The notes: generated by a model not told the origin, from the sequence alone. A stretch of DNA of 47,192 nucleotides from Prevotella sp. (GCA_023663025.1 JAMPIC010000018.1:1-47192), one strand, 5' to 3'. Shown: positions 15,991 to 24,867, numbered from the stretch's first letter. Numbers and translations are program-made.

Positions 15991-16866
15991 TCACCGGGCG
16001 GACAGCTTCCCGATCAATTCGCCGATGTCAATGCCGATACAAACGGAACGTTTGCTTATTTCCTGCGGACAACACGCTTCGCCGGAATTTACGCAGGCGT
16101 ACAGTGCGTTCGGATTTCCCGCCGTCATCTTCCAAAACGGGTATTTTATTATCACGGGCGTGTTAAACCCAACCCCAAGTTCCAAAAATAATATGCGGGA
16201 ATTTTCTCTTGCGCGTATAAAATTTTCGTATCTTTCGGCGGCAGCGTACCAACCCTCGTCCTGCACAAATTTGTTGTCCGCCCGCAAATTCATTGTCATA
16301 GGCTTTCCGCACCTCGGGCACTTCGGCACAAGCTCCGGGGGGATACGCATATTTTCTTGACGTTCAAACATTTCGCGGACTGTTTTTTCATTGTCGTAAG
16401 TCTCGTTATGGCAAGGCGTACCGCACTGAAACAAACCGTAGTCCCCCTGCGTATAGAAAAGCCGCTTTTTGTCAAAGCCCGCTTTCTGAAACTGGTGGTC
16501 AACATTTGTTGTCAGCACAAAATAATCCTTGTCCCGCACAAGCTCGAAAAGCTGTTTGTACACGCCGTTTGCCGCGTCCGTATAGCGGTTTATGAAAATG
16601 TACCGCGACCAGTACGCCCAATGCTCCTCGGGAGTCTCAAAGGGGTAAAATCCGCCCGAGTACATATCCTTGAACCCGTATTTTTCTATAAAGTCGGAGA
16701 AATATTTTTCAAAACGTTCCCCCGTGTAGGTAAATCCCGCCGCCGTTGATAGTCCCGCCCCCGCGCCTATAACAACGGTTTCGGCGTTTTGCAGAGCTTC
16801 TTTAAGCCGCAAAATTTCAGCCGAGCAGTTCGCGGTAGATTTCGTAATCGTCCTGTTTAAAAACAT
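15991..16866 (-). CDS. SirTM-class sirtuin (candidate protein ADP-ribosyltransferase)
   Basis: The 291-residue protein has sirtuin NAD motifs VVIGAGAGLSTAAGF and LTTNVDHQFQKAGF plus cysteine clusters (FQCGTPCH and KCPRCGKPM). It fits the macrodomain-linked SirTM class, described in Staphylococcus and Streptococcus as an ADP-ribosylating rather than deacetylating sirtuin: TTNVDHQF is typical and the standard catalytic His segment is missing. The ATG at 16866 has GAGGTGATATTCA before it and overlaps the macrodomain gene by 50 bases, giving tight coupling. Known SirTM operons also carry a GcvH-like lipoyl carrier and a lipoate ligase; neither is here, so the target is open. Confidence 0.85.
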   Translation of the reverse strand: MFLNRTITKSTANCSAEILRLKEALQNAETVVIGAGAGLSTAAGFTYTGERFEKYFSDFIEKYGFKDMYSGGFYPFETPEEHWAYWSRYIFINRYTDAANGVYKQLFELVRDKDYFVLTTNVDHQFQKAGFDKKRLFYTQGDYGLFQCGTPCHNETYDNEKTVREMFERQENMRIPPELVPKCPRCGKPMTMNLRADNKFVQDEGWYAAAERYENFIRARENSRILFLELGVGFNTPVIIKYPFWKMTAGNPNALYACVNSGEACCPQEISKRSVCIGIDIGELIGKLSAR

Positions 16867-17584
16867 TGAATATCACCTCGATACCGTTATTTTTAATAAA
16901 ATTTCTCACCGTCCGCACCGCGATTTCCGCCGCCTCCTTCTGCGGGAAACCGAATACTCCCGTTGAAATACAGCAGAAAGCAACGCTTTTCACATTATTT
17001 TTGGCGGCAATTTCAAGGCAGGAATTGTAACAGCTTTCAAGTTGATGGCAGTTTTTTTCGGTAAGTCTGCCGTCCGCGATAGGTCCGACCGTGTGAATAA
17101 TTTTTTCGCAGGGCAAATTATAGGCGGGGGTAATTTTCGCCGTCCCCGTGGGCTCGGGAAAGCCCTGTTCCGCCATAATTTCGGCGCACCTCAAACGAAG
17201 CTGCACCCCCGCAAAGGTGTGGATAACATTGTCGATACAGCCGTGGCAGGGCTGAAAACAACCCAGCATTTGAGAGTTCGCCGCGTTCACAATTGCGCCG
17301 CATTTAAGGGCGGAAATATCGCCTTTCCACAAATAAATATTTTTTTCGGCGGGATTTAAATCCGCAATATCGGTAACGCCTTTTCGGGCGGTTTCTTCTT
17401 GCAGAAATTCGTCCTGCACGGCTAAAAATTCCCCGCTCACGGGCTTCGGCGGACGGACGTTCACAAGGCTTCTGAACAGCCCGAAACGCTCCCCGGGATT
17501 TTCGGGTATCGGCATATTTTTATACTGCGGACTTTCCGCAAGCAGATATTTTATCAAAAATAATTCTTTTTCGGAATTTGTCAT
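16817..17584 (-). CDS. Zinc-containing macrodomain protein-ADP-ribose hydrolase
   Basis: The 255-residue protein is a macrodomain with about 80 extra N-terminal residues, as in SirTM-linked Zn-macro enzymes. Motifs are GDISALKCGAIVNAANS, the zinc segment MLGCFQPCHGCIDNVIH (Cys-His-Cys ligands), IIHTVGP, and CISTGVFGFP. It should remove ADP-ribose placed by the sirtuin. The start at 17584 is fixed by GGAGGAAATT directly upstream; the ATG at 17596 overlaps that ribosome site. It is the first gene of a two-gene unit. The two activities together form a reversible modification switch. Confidence 0.9.
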   Translation of the reverse strand: MTNSEKELFLIKYLLAESPQYKNMPIPENPGERFGLFRSLVNVRPPKPVSGEFLAVQDEFLQEETARKGVTDIADLNPAEKNIYLWKGDISALKCGAIVNAANSQMLGCFQPCHGCIDNVIHTFAGVQLRLRCAEIMAEQGFPEPTGTAKITPAYNLPCEKIIHTVGPIADGRLTEKNCHQLESCYNSCLEIAAKNNVKSVAFCCISTGVFGFPQKEAAEIAVRTVRNFIKNNGIEVIFNVFKQDDYEIYRELLG

Positions 17585-17639
17585 AATTTCCTCCAATTGA
17601 AAATTTCAGCAAAATTTATTTTAAAACGCAAAAGTAACC

Positions 17640-17674
17640 GCTGTTTTCCCGAATTTCGGCTCGGGAAAGACAGC
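17640..17674. terminator. Terminator after the cupin gene
   Basis: GCTGTTTTCCCGA pairs with TCGGGAAAGACAGC; TTTTTT follows on the plus strand and TTACTTTTGCGTTTT on the minus strand. It lies 16 bases past the cupin stop on the minus strand. Confidence 0.7.
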
Positions 17675-17689
17675 AGTCGCTTTTTTGCG

Positions 17690-18046
17690 TTATTCCAATA
17701 CAACGCCGTCGTTGGCGGTGTAGGCTTCGAGAGAATTTTCTTTCACCTGTACGCACAGATATTTTACCGGACTGTCCGCGGCAGCTGCAATCTGTCTTTT
17801 TACCGGCGGCGAGACCCGTACAAAATCGTTTGCCGCAATATCCACCTTTTCGTCGTCAAGGGTTAAGCTGCCTCTGCCCTCGAGAATGATGTAAATTTCC
17901 TCGTTTTGCTTGTGGGTGTGAACAAACGGCACGCCTGCCCCCGCAGGAAGAAAGTTTACGCTTATTTCCGCGCCGGTAAGTCCCAGCAGGTCGTGAAGTT
18001 CAACTCTTTCAGTACCGTTTGCGCTTGCTTTTTTAAAATTTGCCAT
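17690..18046 (-). CDS. Single-domain cupin protein
   Basis: The 118-residue protein shows cupin motif 1 (HTHKQNEEIYIILEGRGSL, with metal-binding His and Glu) and motif 2 (IAANDFVRVSPPVKRQI, which lacks the usual His). Function is not predictable; small cupins of this kind are often induced by quinone or electrophile stress. The start at 18046 has GGGAGGAATTATT upstream; the frame continues to 18145 but would overrun the promoter. It is divergent from an HxlR-type regulator with an inverted repeat between them, so that regulator probably controls it. Confidence 0.85.
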   Translation of the reverse strand: MANFKKASANGTERVELHDLLGLTGAEISVNFLPAGAGVPFVHTHKQNEEIYIILEGRGSLTLDDEKVDIAANDFVRVSPPVKRQIAAAADSPVKYLCVQVKENSLEAYTANDGVVLE

Positions 18047-18108
18047 AATAATTCCTCCCGATAATTTCATTTGGTTTTCCGGGACTTCCCGTCCGTCCCT
18101 GTGATCAT

Positions 18109-18137
18109 ATGATAACACAGCTTTTTTCGCTTGTAAA
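18109..18137 (-). promoter_or_regulatory. Promoter of the cupin gene
   Basis: Minus-strand TTTACA (18132-18137) and TATCAT (18109-18114), 17-base spacer. Confidence 0.65.
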
Positions 18138-18159
18138 GCAGGCACTTTTTTGTGGCATA

Positions 18160-18175
18160 GTTACCCAAAAGTAAC
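18160..18175. promoter_or_regulatory. Probable HxlR operator
   Basis: GTTACCCAAAAGTAAC is an inverted repeat (GTTAC, six bases, GTAAC). It sits between the divergent promoters, 22 bases upstream of the cupin -35 box, as expected for an HxlR-family binding site. Confidence 0.55.
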
Positions 18176-18216
18176 ATTTGCGCAGGTATGGGAAAAATCC
18201 GCAGAAAATTTTTTTC

Positions 18217-18245
18217 TTGAAATTTTTCGGGAAATGTGATACACT
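18217..18245 (+). promoter_or_regulatory. Promoter of the HxlR-type regulator
   Basis: TTGAAA (18217-18222) and TACACT (18240-18245), 17-base spacer, 28 bases before the ATG. Confidence 0.65.
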
Positions 18246-18273
18246 GAAATTATCAAAATACCGGAGGTACAAA

Positions 18274-18615
18274 ATGATTGACAAAAACGATCTGCCGCCC
18301 TGTCCCGTGGAAACTACCCTTATGCTCATAGGAGACAAATGGAAAGTGCTGATAATACGCGACCTGCGGGAGGGGACAAAGCGTTTCGGCGAGCTGAAAA
18401 AGTCCCTTTCGGGCGTCTCGCAGAAAGTGCTTACCGCCAATCTGCGGGATATGGAGGAAAACGGTCTGCTGAAAAGAGAGGTTTTTCCCGAAGTGCCGCC
18501 GAGAGTAGAGTATACCCTGACGGAACTTGGCTGCTCAATGTTTCCCGTCCTTGACGCCATGGCGCAGTGGGGAACGGAATACAAGGCGTCGCTCGGACTG
18601 CCGTTTCGGCAGTAA
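18274..18615 (+). CDS. HxlR-family winged-helix transcriptional regulator
   Basis: The 113-residue protein is a typical HxlR/DUF24 regulator: CPVETTLMLIGDKWKVLIIRDL at the N-terminus, RFGELKKSLSGVSQKVLTANL (recognition helix), and the wing EVPPRVEYTLTELG. The conserved first Cys (residue 9) is the redox or electrophile-sensing residue in relatives such as HypR and YodB. CCGGAGG precedes the ATG. The gene is divergent from the cupin gene, with a GTTAC inverted repeat between. Confidence 0.93.
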   Translation: MIDKNDLPPCPVETTLMLIGDKWKVLIIRDLREGTKRFGELKKSLSGVSQKVLTANLRDMEENGLLKREVFPEVPPRVEYTLTELGCSMFPVLDAMAQWGTEYKASLGLPFRQ

Positions 18616-18704
18616 TTCCCGCTCAAAGGAACAGACAGAGGAGTTTCCCGGCAAAGCCGATATCGTGTTTTACCGGACTTGAATAAATTTCGCACCTAAA
18701 ACAG

Positions 18705-18741
18705 AAAAGAACGTCCTCACCCTAAACGGGGACGTTCTTTT
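18705..18741. terminator. Bidirectional terminator between HxlR and the ABC exporter
   Basis: AAAAGAACGTCC (18705-18716) pairs with GGACGTTCTTTT (18730-18741), with T-runs on both strands. Confidence 0.85.
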
Positions 18742-18751
18742 TGTATGTTTT

Positions 18752-21469
18752 TTATTCCGAACGGAGAGCCGCGACGGGGTCTTTCTTTGCCGCAACGCCC
18801 GAGGGGATAAGTCCCGCGATAAGGGTAAGTATCATGCTTATCGCCACAAGAGCCGCTCCTCCCACGGGGGGCAGCGCGCAGAGATTTTTTACGTCCGTCA
18901 GGTGCTCGATAATAATGTTTATCGGTATGTTCAGCAGGAGAGTTACAATTATTCCCAACGCTCCCGACGTAAAGCCGATAATGAGAGTTTCCGCATTGAA
19001 CACGCGGGAAATGTCCTTTTTGGACGCACCTATCGCGCGGAGAATGCCTATCTCCTTTGTGCGCTCCAGCACCGAGATGTAGGTGATAATTCCTATCATT
19101 ATCGAGGACACCACCAGCGATATCGCAACAAACGCTATCAGGATATAGCTGATGGCGTTGATGATCGTGGTAACGCTGCTCATCATAATGCCCATAATGT
19201 CGGTGTACTGTATGCAGAGGTCGTCCGCGCCCGCGTCGGTTTTCCGCTGATTGTAGTCGTCGATTATGTCGGTGATGTACTCCTTGGACTCGAAGTCAAT
19301 GGGGTAAATGCTTATGGAGCTTGGATTGTCAAGGTCGGATACGCCCATTATCGAAAGGTTTTCCTCATAGGTTGAACGGGAAACCGTAGGTTCAGAGGAT
19401 TCCTGCGGCTCTGCCTGAACGGCAAGCTGCTCGCCGAAAGCGGCGGCTATCTGATCGTCGGGCATTCCCATTTGCTGAGCGGCAGCTATCTGCTCCGCCA
19501 TGGCAGCCTGCGTTTCGGGGTCGAGGGTCGTTATGTACGCCTGAAGTTCCTCCATCGTCATGGCGGGAGCTTCCGGCTCGGCTGCCGCTTCGGAGGTTTC
19601 CCCGGCATCTTTCTCTTCCACGGTATTCGCAAAGGGAAGCCCGGTAAACACGTCTATATCGGGATTTTCCTTTTGCTGTTTCACGATCTCGCTACCGTTC
19701 ACCTTGTCGATAAGATGTGTCATAAGCTCGGATCTGTAGCCGATAGAGCCTATCTCGTTGGAAGCGGCGGTGCTGTCCGTGGGACGGATAATTCCCACTA
19801 TCTCGATGTCCTCGGCGCTGTCTATGCGCTCCGTCATAAAATCGTCGTCGTAGCTTTTGTCCGTCCAGACGCCGTTTTCCTCGGCGTAGTAATCGGTGTT
19901 CACGAACAGCTTGAATTTAAGTCCCAGCAAATCGTCAAAATCTATATACTCAACCGAGTTTATCTCCTCCACGGTCTCGCCGTCGACAGTGCGCTTCACC
20001 GCGTCGGTAAGCTCGCTGTTGTCGAGAATGCCCAAGCTGTAGAGGGTGTAGTCCGTTACCTGATTGTATTTGTTGACGACAAGCACCACTTCGTTGGCGT
20101 TTTCGGGCATACGTCCCGCAAGAATGTCATACCGGGAATCGAGTATCTCCTGCTTTGAGATAAGCTCTTTCCAGATGCTGAACGTTCCCGCCATCATGGA
20201 GTTTTCCGACATCTGCACCATTTGGTTCATCTGCGACAGACCCATGCTGTCGTACACAGCCGTGGGGTTCACCCGGTACGATCCGTCGGAGGTATCCGAC
20301 TTGTAGACCGTCAGCGGCGTTTGGTAGGAATACTTGATATCGCTCACAAGGTCGTTTATATTTGTCTCGCCGCTTTCAAGGAAAGTCTTGAAAGTTTTCA
20401 GGTCGTTGGCTGTTATCTCGGCGAACATGGCTTCCATCATTGTCGTCATGACGTTCTGGGGGTAAACCTTGTCCTCCTCGAAATCCTCGCCGTTCGCCTG
20501 CGCCATGTTCATCATGGTGGTCATCATTGTGGTCATGTCTATGGACGTGCTTTCTATCGTCAGCGGGTAACTGGACAGCGTGTCCTCCTGAACCCTGTCG
20601 ATATAGTCCTGCGCGCCGCTTGACAGGGACATTATCAGCGCGATGCCGATTATGCCTATAGAACCCGCAAAGGCGGTCATAAAGGTGCGTCCCTTTTTCG
20701 TCATAAGGTTGTTGAGGGACAGAGCCATCGCCGTGAAAAAGGACATTGAAGTCTTCCGCCCCTCGGCTTTCCCCTCGGTTTCGGAAGCGCCGTCAAAGGG
20801 GTCGGAATCGCTTTTCACCTCGCCGTCCAGCAGACGGATTATCCTTGTGGAATACTGTTCCGCAAGGTCGGGGTTGTGAGTTACCATAATGATGAGCTTA
20901 TCCTTTGCGATCTCCTTGAGAAGCTCCATTATCTGCACGCTCGTTTCGGAATCCAATGCGCCCGTAGGCTCGTCCGCGAGAATGATATCCGGCTCGTTCA
21001 CAAGGGCGCGGGCGATGGCAACGCGCTGCATCTGTCCGCCCGACATCTGATTGGGCTTTTTGTTAAGCTGGTCGCCCAGCCCCACTTTTTTGAGAGCATC
21101 CTCCGCCCGCTTTCTGCGCTCGGCTTTGGACACGCCCGACAGGGTAAGGGCAAGCTCCACATTGGACAGCACCGTCTGGTGGGGGATAAGGTTATAGCTC
21201 TGGAAAACAAATCCCACGGAGTGGTTGCGGTATGTATCCCAATCTCTGTCCTTGTACTGCTTTGTGGATTTTCCGTTGATGATAAGGTCACCGCTTGTGT
21301 ACTGATCCAAACCTCCTATGATATTGAGCAGGGTGGTTTTTCCGCAGCCCGAGGGACCCAGCACCGAGACGAACTCGTTCTCGCGGAACTTCACGCTTAC
21401 GCCTCTGAGGGCGCGGATATCCGTGCCGCCTGCGGAGTAGTTCTTTACAATATTGTTAAGTTCAAGCAT
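18752..21469 (-). CDS. MacB-like ABC transporter, fused ATPase and FtsX-type permease
   Basis: The 905-residue protein joins an N-terminal ATPase (1-225: Walker A GPSGCGKTT, signature MSGGQMQRVAIARAL, Walker B IILADEPTGALD) to a permease with one helix near 262-282, a very large outer domain to about 765, and three C-terminal helices of the FtsX type (ERTKEIGILRAIGASKKDI). This mechanotransmission design exports or extracts lipids, peptides or antibiotics. The outer domain contains a low-complexity stretch rich in A, Q, E and M near 640-695 that looks like an expanded insert. GAAAGGAAAG lies before the start. It is flanked by a terminator downstream and the solute-binding lipoprotein 112 bases upstream. 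The substrate is unknown. Confidence 0.9.
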   Translation of the reverse strand: MLELNNIVKNYSAGGTDIRALRGVSVKFRENEFVSVLGPSGCGKTTLLNIIGGLDQYTSGDLIINGKSTKQYKDRDWDTYRNHSVGFVFQSYNLIPHQTVLSNVELALTLSGVSKAERRKRAEDALKKVGLGDQLNKKPNQMSGGQMQRVAIARALVNEPDIILADEPTGALDSETSVQIMELLKEIAKDKLIIMVTHNPDLAEQYSTRIIRLLDGEVKSDSDPFDGASETEGKAEGRKTSMSFFTAMALSLNNLMTKKGRTFMTAFAGSIGIIGIALIMSLSSGAQDYIDRVQEDTLSSYPLTIESTSIDMTTMMTTMMNMAQANGEDFEEDKVYPQNVMTTMMEAMFAEITANDLKTFKTFLESGETNINDLVSDIKYSYQTPLTVYKSDTSDGSYRVNPTAVYDSMGLSQMNQMVQMSENSMMAGTFSIWKELISKQEILDSRYDILAGRMPENANEVVLVVNKYNQVTDYTLYSLGILDNSELTDAVKRTVDGETVEEINSVEYIDFDDLLGLKFKLFVNTDYYAEENGVWTDKSYDDDFMTERIDSAEDIEIVGIIRPTDSTAASNEIGSIGYRSELMTHLIDKVNGSEIVKQQKENPDIDVFTGLPFANTVEEKDAGETSEAAAEPEAPAMTMEELQAYITTLDPETQAAMAEQIAAAQQMGMPDDQIAAAFGEQLAVQAEPQESSEPTVSRSTYEENLSIMGVSDLDNPSSISIYPIDFESKEYITDIIDDYNQRKTDAGADDLCIQYTDIMGIMMSSVTTIINAISYILIAFVAISLVVSSIMIGIITYISVLERTKEIGILRAIGASKKDISRVFNAETLIIGFTSGALGIIVTLLLNIPINIIIEHLTDVKNLCALPPVGGAALVAISMILTLIAGLIPSGVAAKKDPVAALRSE

Positions 21470-21581
21470 TGAGACTTTCCTTTCACTTTATTTTTAAGAT
21501 AACTATATAAAGTATACTGAAAAATCTCGGTGATTTTTTTGCTATAGTATTAACATTGTTTAAACATTAACATGGTTATGT

Positions 21582-22874
21582 TTAGCGGTACTGCTCCGAA
21601 AGATAGAGGGAAACTCTGTTCTGAATGTTCCCGCAGACCTCCTCCAAGGTTTTCGAGCCGTCGAAATAATCCGCCGTTTCCTCGTTCAGGATATCGTCCA
21701 CCGCGCTGTCGAAGCGGTTCTCCGCGCCGTTCACGGAACGTATCATACGGTATGTCTCCCCGATGAAAGCCTCCCGCGCTTTTTCGTCAAAGCTTTTGTA
21801 CATCGAAAACGTACCGTTGTAATACTGTTCCGACATATAGCGGAGCACGTCCCTGTTTACGGGGCAGGCTGTTCCTTTGGTATTGAGAGTATTCTCGTCC
21901 TTGTAGGCTTCATAGGACGTGGCGCAGTCTATAAACTCGTACGCTTCCTCCGAGCCTTTGAACACGGAAAAACACAGCACCGGCAGCACGTTTACGGAAT
22001 TTCCTTTGCCGGAGGGCAGCCCCACGAATTTTACCTCCTCGCCCGCGTATTCCGACGTAAGATACTCAAAATTCCATAAGCCGAAATATGACAAAGGCAT
22101 CATCAGCGCGTCGCCGTTACGGAACATATCGTAAAAATTTCCGTCCGGGGCGAGCTTCAGCGCGGCGTCAAGGCACTGCTTTCGGAACGTCAGGTATTCC
22201 TTGAACTCGTCGCTTTCAAAGCTGCACGTTCCGCTGCCGTAGTCGATAAAATTACCGCACACATAGGGCGAGAAGTCATCGCCGCCATGGAGTTCCGCAG
22301 GAACGGCATAGCCCAGCTCTTTGCTCTTTTCAATGATATGACCAAAGGAAGTATCGCTGTCCTCTTCCCAGTCCTTTGCCCTTACCAGAGAGGCTGTAAA
22401 CAGAAACTCGTAAGGCATTTCGTACAGCTTTCCGTCAACCTCCATGGCTTCGAGCACGGAGGGGACGTATCTGTCCCGCAATCCGTTTCCGTCGATAAAT
22501 TCGTTCAGGTCGCAGAGCAGACCCTTTCCGTACAGCGGCGCGGAATCCGCCCAGCTGCATACCTCGCTTTTGCAGATAAGATCGGGCTGCATGCCGCTCA
22601 TTATTTCAAGCAGAAGTTTTTCCCCGTTTTCGTAGAACTTGTTTTCGATAACGTAATTTTCGCTTTTCGTGTTGAACTCGTAGATCAGTCTGTTTATTTC
22701 GCCTTTCAGGATGCCGGCATAGTAGCCGTCACCCTCGTCTGCGGAACGGGCGAGCAGGAGTATTTTTTTGCCCTCATCGTTTGTTTCGGCGGTATCCGCT
22801 TTTTCGCAGGAGGAAAAAACCGCTGCGGTCAGGCATAACGCAGCCGCAATCGCCGCTTTTTTTGCGGTACTCAT
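21582..22874 (-). CDS. Extracellular solute-binding lipoprotein
   Basis: The 430-residue protein begins with a lipoprotein signal peptide ending in VFSSCEK, so Cys21 would be lipidated. The rest resembles family 1 solute-binding proteins of sugar ABC importers, with segments such as INRLIYEFNTKSENY, MSGMQPDLI, DGKLYEMPYEFLFTASL and PLSYFGLW. The start at 22874 is supported by AAAGGAAGCG; the longer frame adds an implausible leader. No permease or importer ATPase is near, so it either uses distant partners or has become a sensor. The downstream MacB-like transporter is an exporter and is not its normal partner. Confidence 0.85.
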   Translation of the reverse strand: MSTAKKAAIAAALCLTAAVFSSCEKADTAETNDEGKKILLLARSADEGDGYYAGILKGEINRLIYEFNTKSENYVIENKFYENGEKLLLEIMSGMQPDLICKSEVCSWADSAPLYGKGLLCDLNEFIDGNGLRDRYVPSVLEAMEVDGKLYEMPYEFLFTASLVRAKDWEEDSDTSFGHIIEKSKELGYAVPAELHGGDDFSPYVCGNFIDYGSGTCSFESDEFKEYLTFRKQCLDAALKLAPDGNFYDMFRNGDALMMPLSYFGLWNFEYLTSEYAGEEVKFVGLPSGKGNSVNVLPVLCFSVFKGSEEAYEFIDCATSYEAYKDENTLNTKGTACPVNRDVLRYMSEQYYNGTFSMYKSFDEKAREAFIGETYRMIRSVNGAENRFDSAVDDILNEETADYFDGSKTLEEVCGNIQNRVSLYLSEQYR

Positions 22875-23014
22875 ATTTATCGCTTCCTTTCGGGAATATT
22901 CTCTATAACAAAACACCGCAGGGAGCGGAAAGGTTGCGGACATTATGAAAAGATCAAACCGCTGTTTGCGGCGCTTCACGATAAATAAAAATGAGGCAAT
23001 GTTTTCATAGGCTG

Positions 23015-23043
23015 TTGACTATTGCCTACTAATATGGTATAAT
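23015..23043 (+). promoter_or_regulatory. Promoter of the sufC-sufB pair
   Basis: TTGACT (23015-23020) and TATAAT (23038-23043) with a 17-base spacer. The leader is about 130 bases and I see no known riboswitch in it. This accounts for the 308-base gap 22875-23182. Confidence 0.75.
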
Positions 23044-23182
23044 ATACTTGCGTTCCGCATAATTTTCTTTTTGTGAATTTGCGGACGCGGTTTGCAGATA
23101 ATGTTTTCGGAACGCCTTGCTTTGCGGCGCGTACAACGTACACAAACCAAATTTCTATGATCGAAAAGAGGAATTTCAAAAT

Positions 23183-23920
23183 ATGCTCGAGCTAAAAAAC
23201 ATTCACTGGAAACTGTCCGAGGGGGAGAAGATACTCAAGGGCGTGGACTTCTCAGTTCCCGACGGAAAGCTTACCGTGGTGACGGGTCCCAATGGCGGAG
23301 GCAAGACTTCCATCGCCAAAATCATCGCGGGTCTCTATAAACCGTCGGAGGGAAAAATCTTTCTGGACGGCAGGGACGTCACCGACCTTAATATTACCGA
23401 ACGCGCCCGCTGCGGTATCGCTTACGCCTTTCAGCAGCCCGTCCGCTTCAAGGGACTGACCGTCCGCGACCTGATAGAGACCTCTGCGGAACGGAAGCTG
23501 AAAGAGGAAAAAATATGCGAAATCCTCGGCGAAGTGGGTCTTTGCGCCCGGGAATATATGGACAGAGAAGCGGACGCGAGCCTGTCCGGCGGCGAAAGCA
23601 AGCGTATCGAGATAGCCACCGTGCTGGCGCGGAAAAACGCGTCCATGCTCGTATTCGACGAGCCGGAAGCGGGTATCGACCTGTGGAGCTTCGGCAGCCT
23701 GATAAACGCCTTTGAACGTCTCAAAAACGAGGGGGGACGTTCCCTGCTGATCATCTCTCATCAGGAGAGAATTATGGAGATCGCCGACTATATAATCGTC
23801 ATTTCGGACGGAAAGGTCAGCGCAGCGGGCGGCAGGGAGGAAATACTTCCCTCACTGCTGAAAGACGGCGGCTCGGAGGGCAAATGTCCCCTCGGCAAAT
23901 CGGCAAAGGAGGAATGCTGA
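23183..23920 (+). CDS. sufC: SufC-like Fe-S assembly ATPase (minimal SUF, SmsC type)
   Basis: The 245-residue ATPase has Walker A TGPNGGGKTS, the SufC-typical AYAFQQPVRFKGLTV, signature LSGGESKRIEIATVLARK and Walker B MLVFDEPEAGIDLW. SufC powers cluster assembly on the SufB scaffold in the cytoplasm. The tail is Cys- and Lys-rich (GKCPLGKSAKEEC). The ATG at 23183 follows AAAGAGGAATTTC. The stop lies one base before the next gene, and sufB translation is surely coupled. Missing SufD, SufS and SufU point to the two-gene system called SmsCB. Confidence 0.92.
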   Translation: MLELKNIHWKLSEGEKILKGVDFSVPDGKLTVVTGPNGGGKTSIAKIIAGLYKPSEGKIFLDGRDVTDLNITERARCGIAYAFQQPVRFKGLTVRDLIETSAERKLKEEKICEILGEVGLCAREYMDREADASLSGGESKRIEIATVLARKNASMLVFDEPEAGIDLWSFGSLINAFERLKNEGGRSLLIISHQERIMEIADYIIVISDGKVSAAGGREEILPSLLKDGGSEGKCPLGKSAKEEC

Positions 23921-23921
23921 C

Positions 23922-24842
23922 ATGGACGAAATTACCGGAAAGCTTCTGGGCATAGTCGCCGACTGGAAAGGCACCGAGTTCAAGGGAGCTTACAATATCC
24001 GCGAAAACAGCGGCTGCGCGGGCAGGCAGTCCACGGAAAATATCAGGATCGAAAACAAACCCGACAACCCGGGCATCGTCATAAAAATAGGCTCGGGTGC
24101 GCAGAAAGAGACGGTGTATATTCCCGCCTGCGTTACTCACGGCGGCGTGAACGATCTGGTCTACAACGATTTCTACGTCGAGGACGGTGCGGACGTTATC
24201 ATCGTCGCGGGCTGCGGAGTGCATTCCGACGATGAGGAGGAAGCCCGCCACAACGGCATACACAGATTTATCATCGGAAAAAACGCCCGCGTCCTCTATA
24301 AGGAAAAGCATATCGGCACGGGCGGCGGCAGCGGCGCGAAGCGTATCGACCCCGTTACCGACATTATAATGGACGAAAATTCCTACATGGAAATGGATAC
24401 CATGCAGATAAGCGGCGTGACGAGCACCAACCGCCTCACCGCCGCGAAGCTGGGCGCGGGGGCGAAGCTGGTCATCCGCGAAAGGCTTCTCACCGACGGG
24501 GACGAAACGGCGAAGTCGGACTTCTCGGTGTCCCTCGACGGCGAGGATTCGGGGGTGGACTTGGTTTCCCGCTCGGTGGCAAAGGGAAATTCCTATCAGG
24601 AGTACCACTCGGTCATCAAGGGCAACTGCCGCTGTACGGGACATTCCGAATGCGACGCCATACTGGCGGACAACGGCAGGGTGAACGCCGCTCCCGAGCT
24701 TTACGCGGGAAACATCGACGCGTCCCTTATCCATGAGGCGGCTATCGGAAAGATCGCGGGGGAGCAGATAATCAAGCTGCGTACGCTGGGTCTTACCGAA
24801 GAGGAAGCGGAGCAGAAGATCATCGACGGATTTTTAAAATAA
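23922..24842 (+). CDS. sufB: SufB-like Fe-S scaffold (minimal SUF, SmsB type)
   Basis: The 306-residue protein is about two thirds the length of classic SufB (about 465) and keeps the beta-helix core. The C-terminal signature GHSECDAILADNGRVNAAPE and LIHEAAIGKIAGEQI is that of SufB/D; Cys240 region (CRCTGHSEC) and the His-Glu pair could hold the nascent cluster. Short single-scaffold forms with one SufC are regarded as an ancestral anaerobic machinery. AAAGGAGGAATG precedes the ATG, inside the end of sufC. A terminator follows at 24868. Confidence 0.92.
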   Translation: MDEITGKLLGIVADWKGTEFKGAYNIRENSGCAGRQSTENIRIENKPDNPGIVIKIGSGAQKETVYIPACVTHGGVNDLVYNDFYVEDGADVIIVAGCGVHSDDEEEARHNGIHRFIIGKNARVLYKEKHIGTGGGSGAKRIDPVTDIIMDENSYMEMDTMQISGVTSTNRLTAAKLGAGAKLVIRERLLTDGDETAKSDFSVSLDGEDSGVDLVSRSVAKGNSYQEYHSVIKGNCRCTGHSECDAILADNGRVNAAPELYAGNIDASLIHEAAIGKIAGEQIIKLRTLGLTEEEAEQKIIDGFLK

Positions 24843-24867
24843 AAAATGCCGCTGCCGAAAGCGAACC

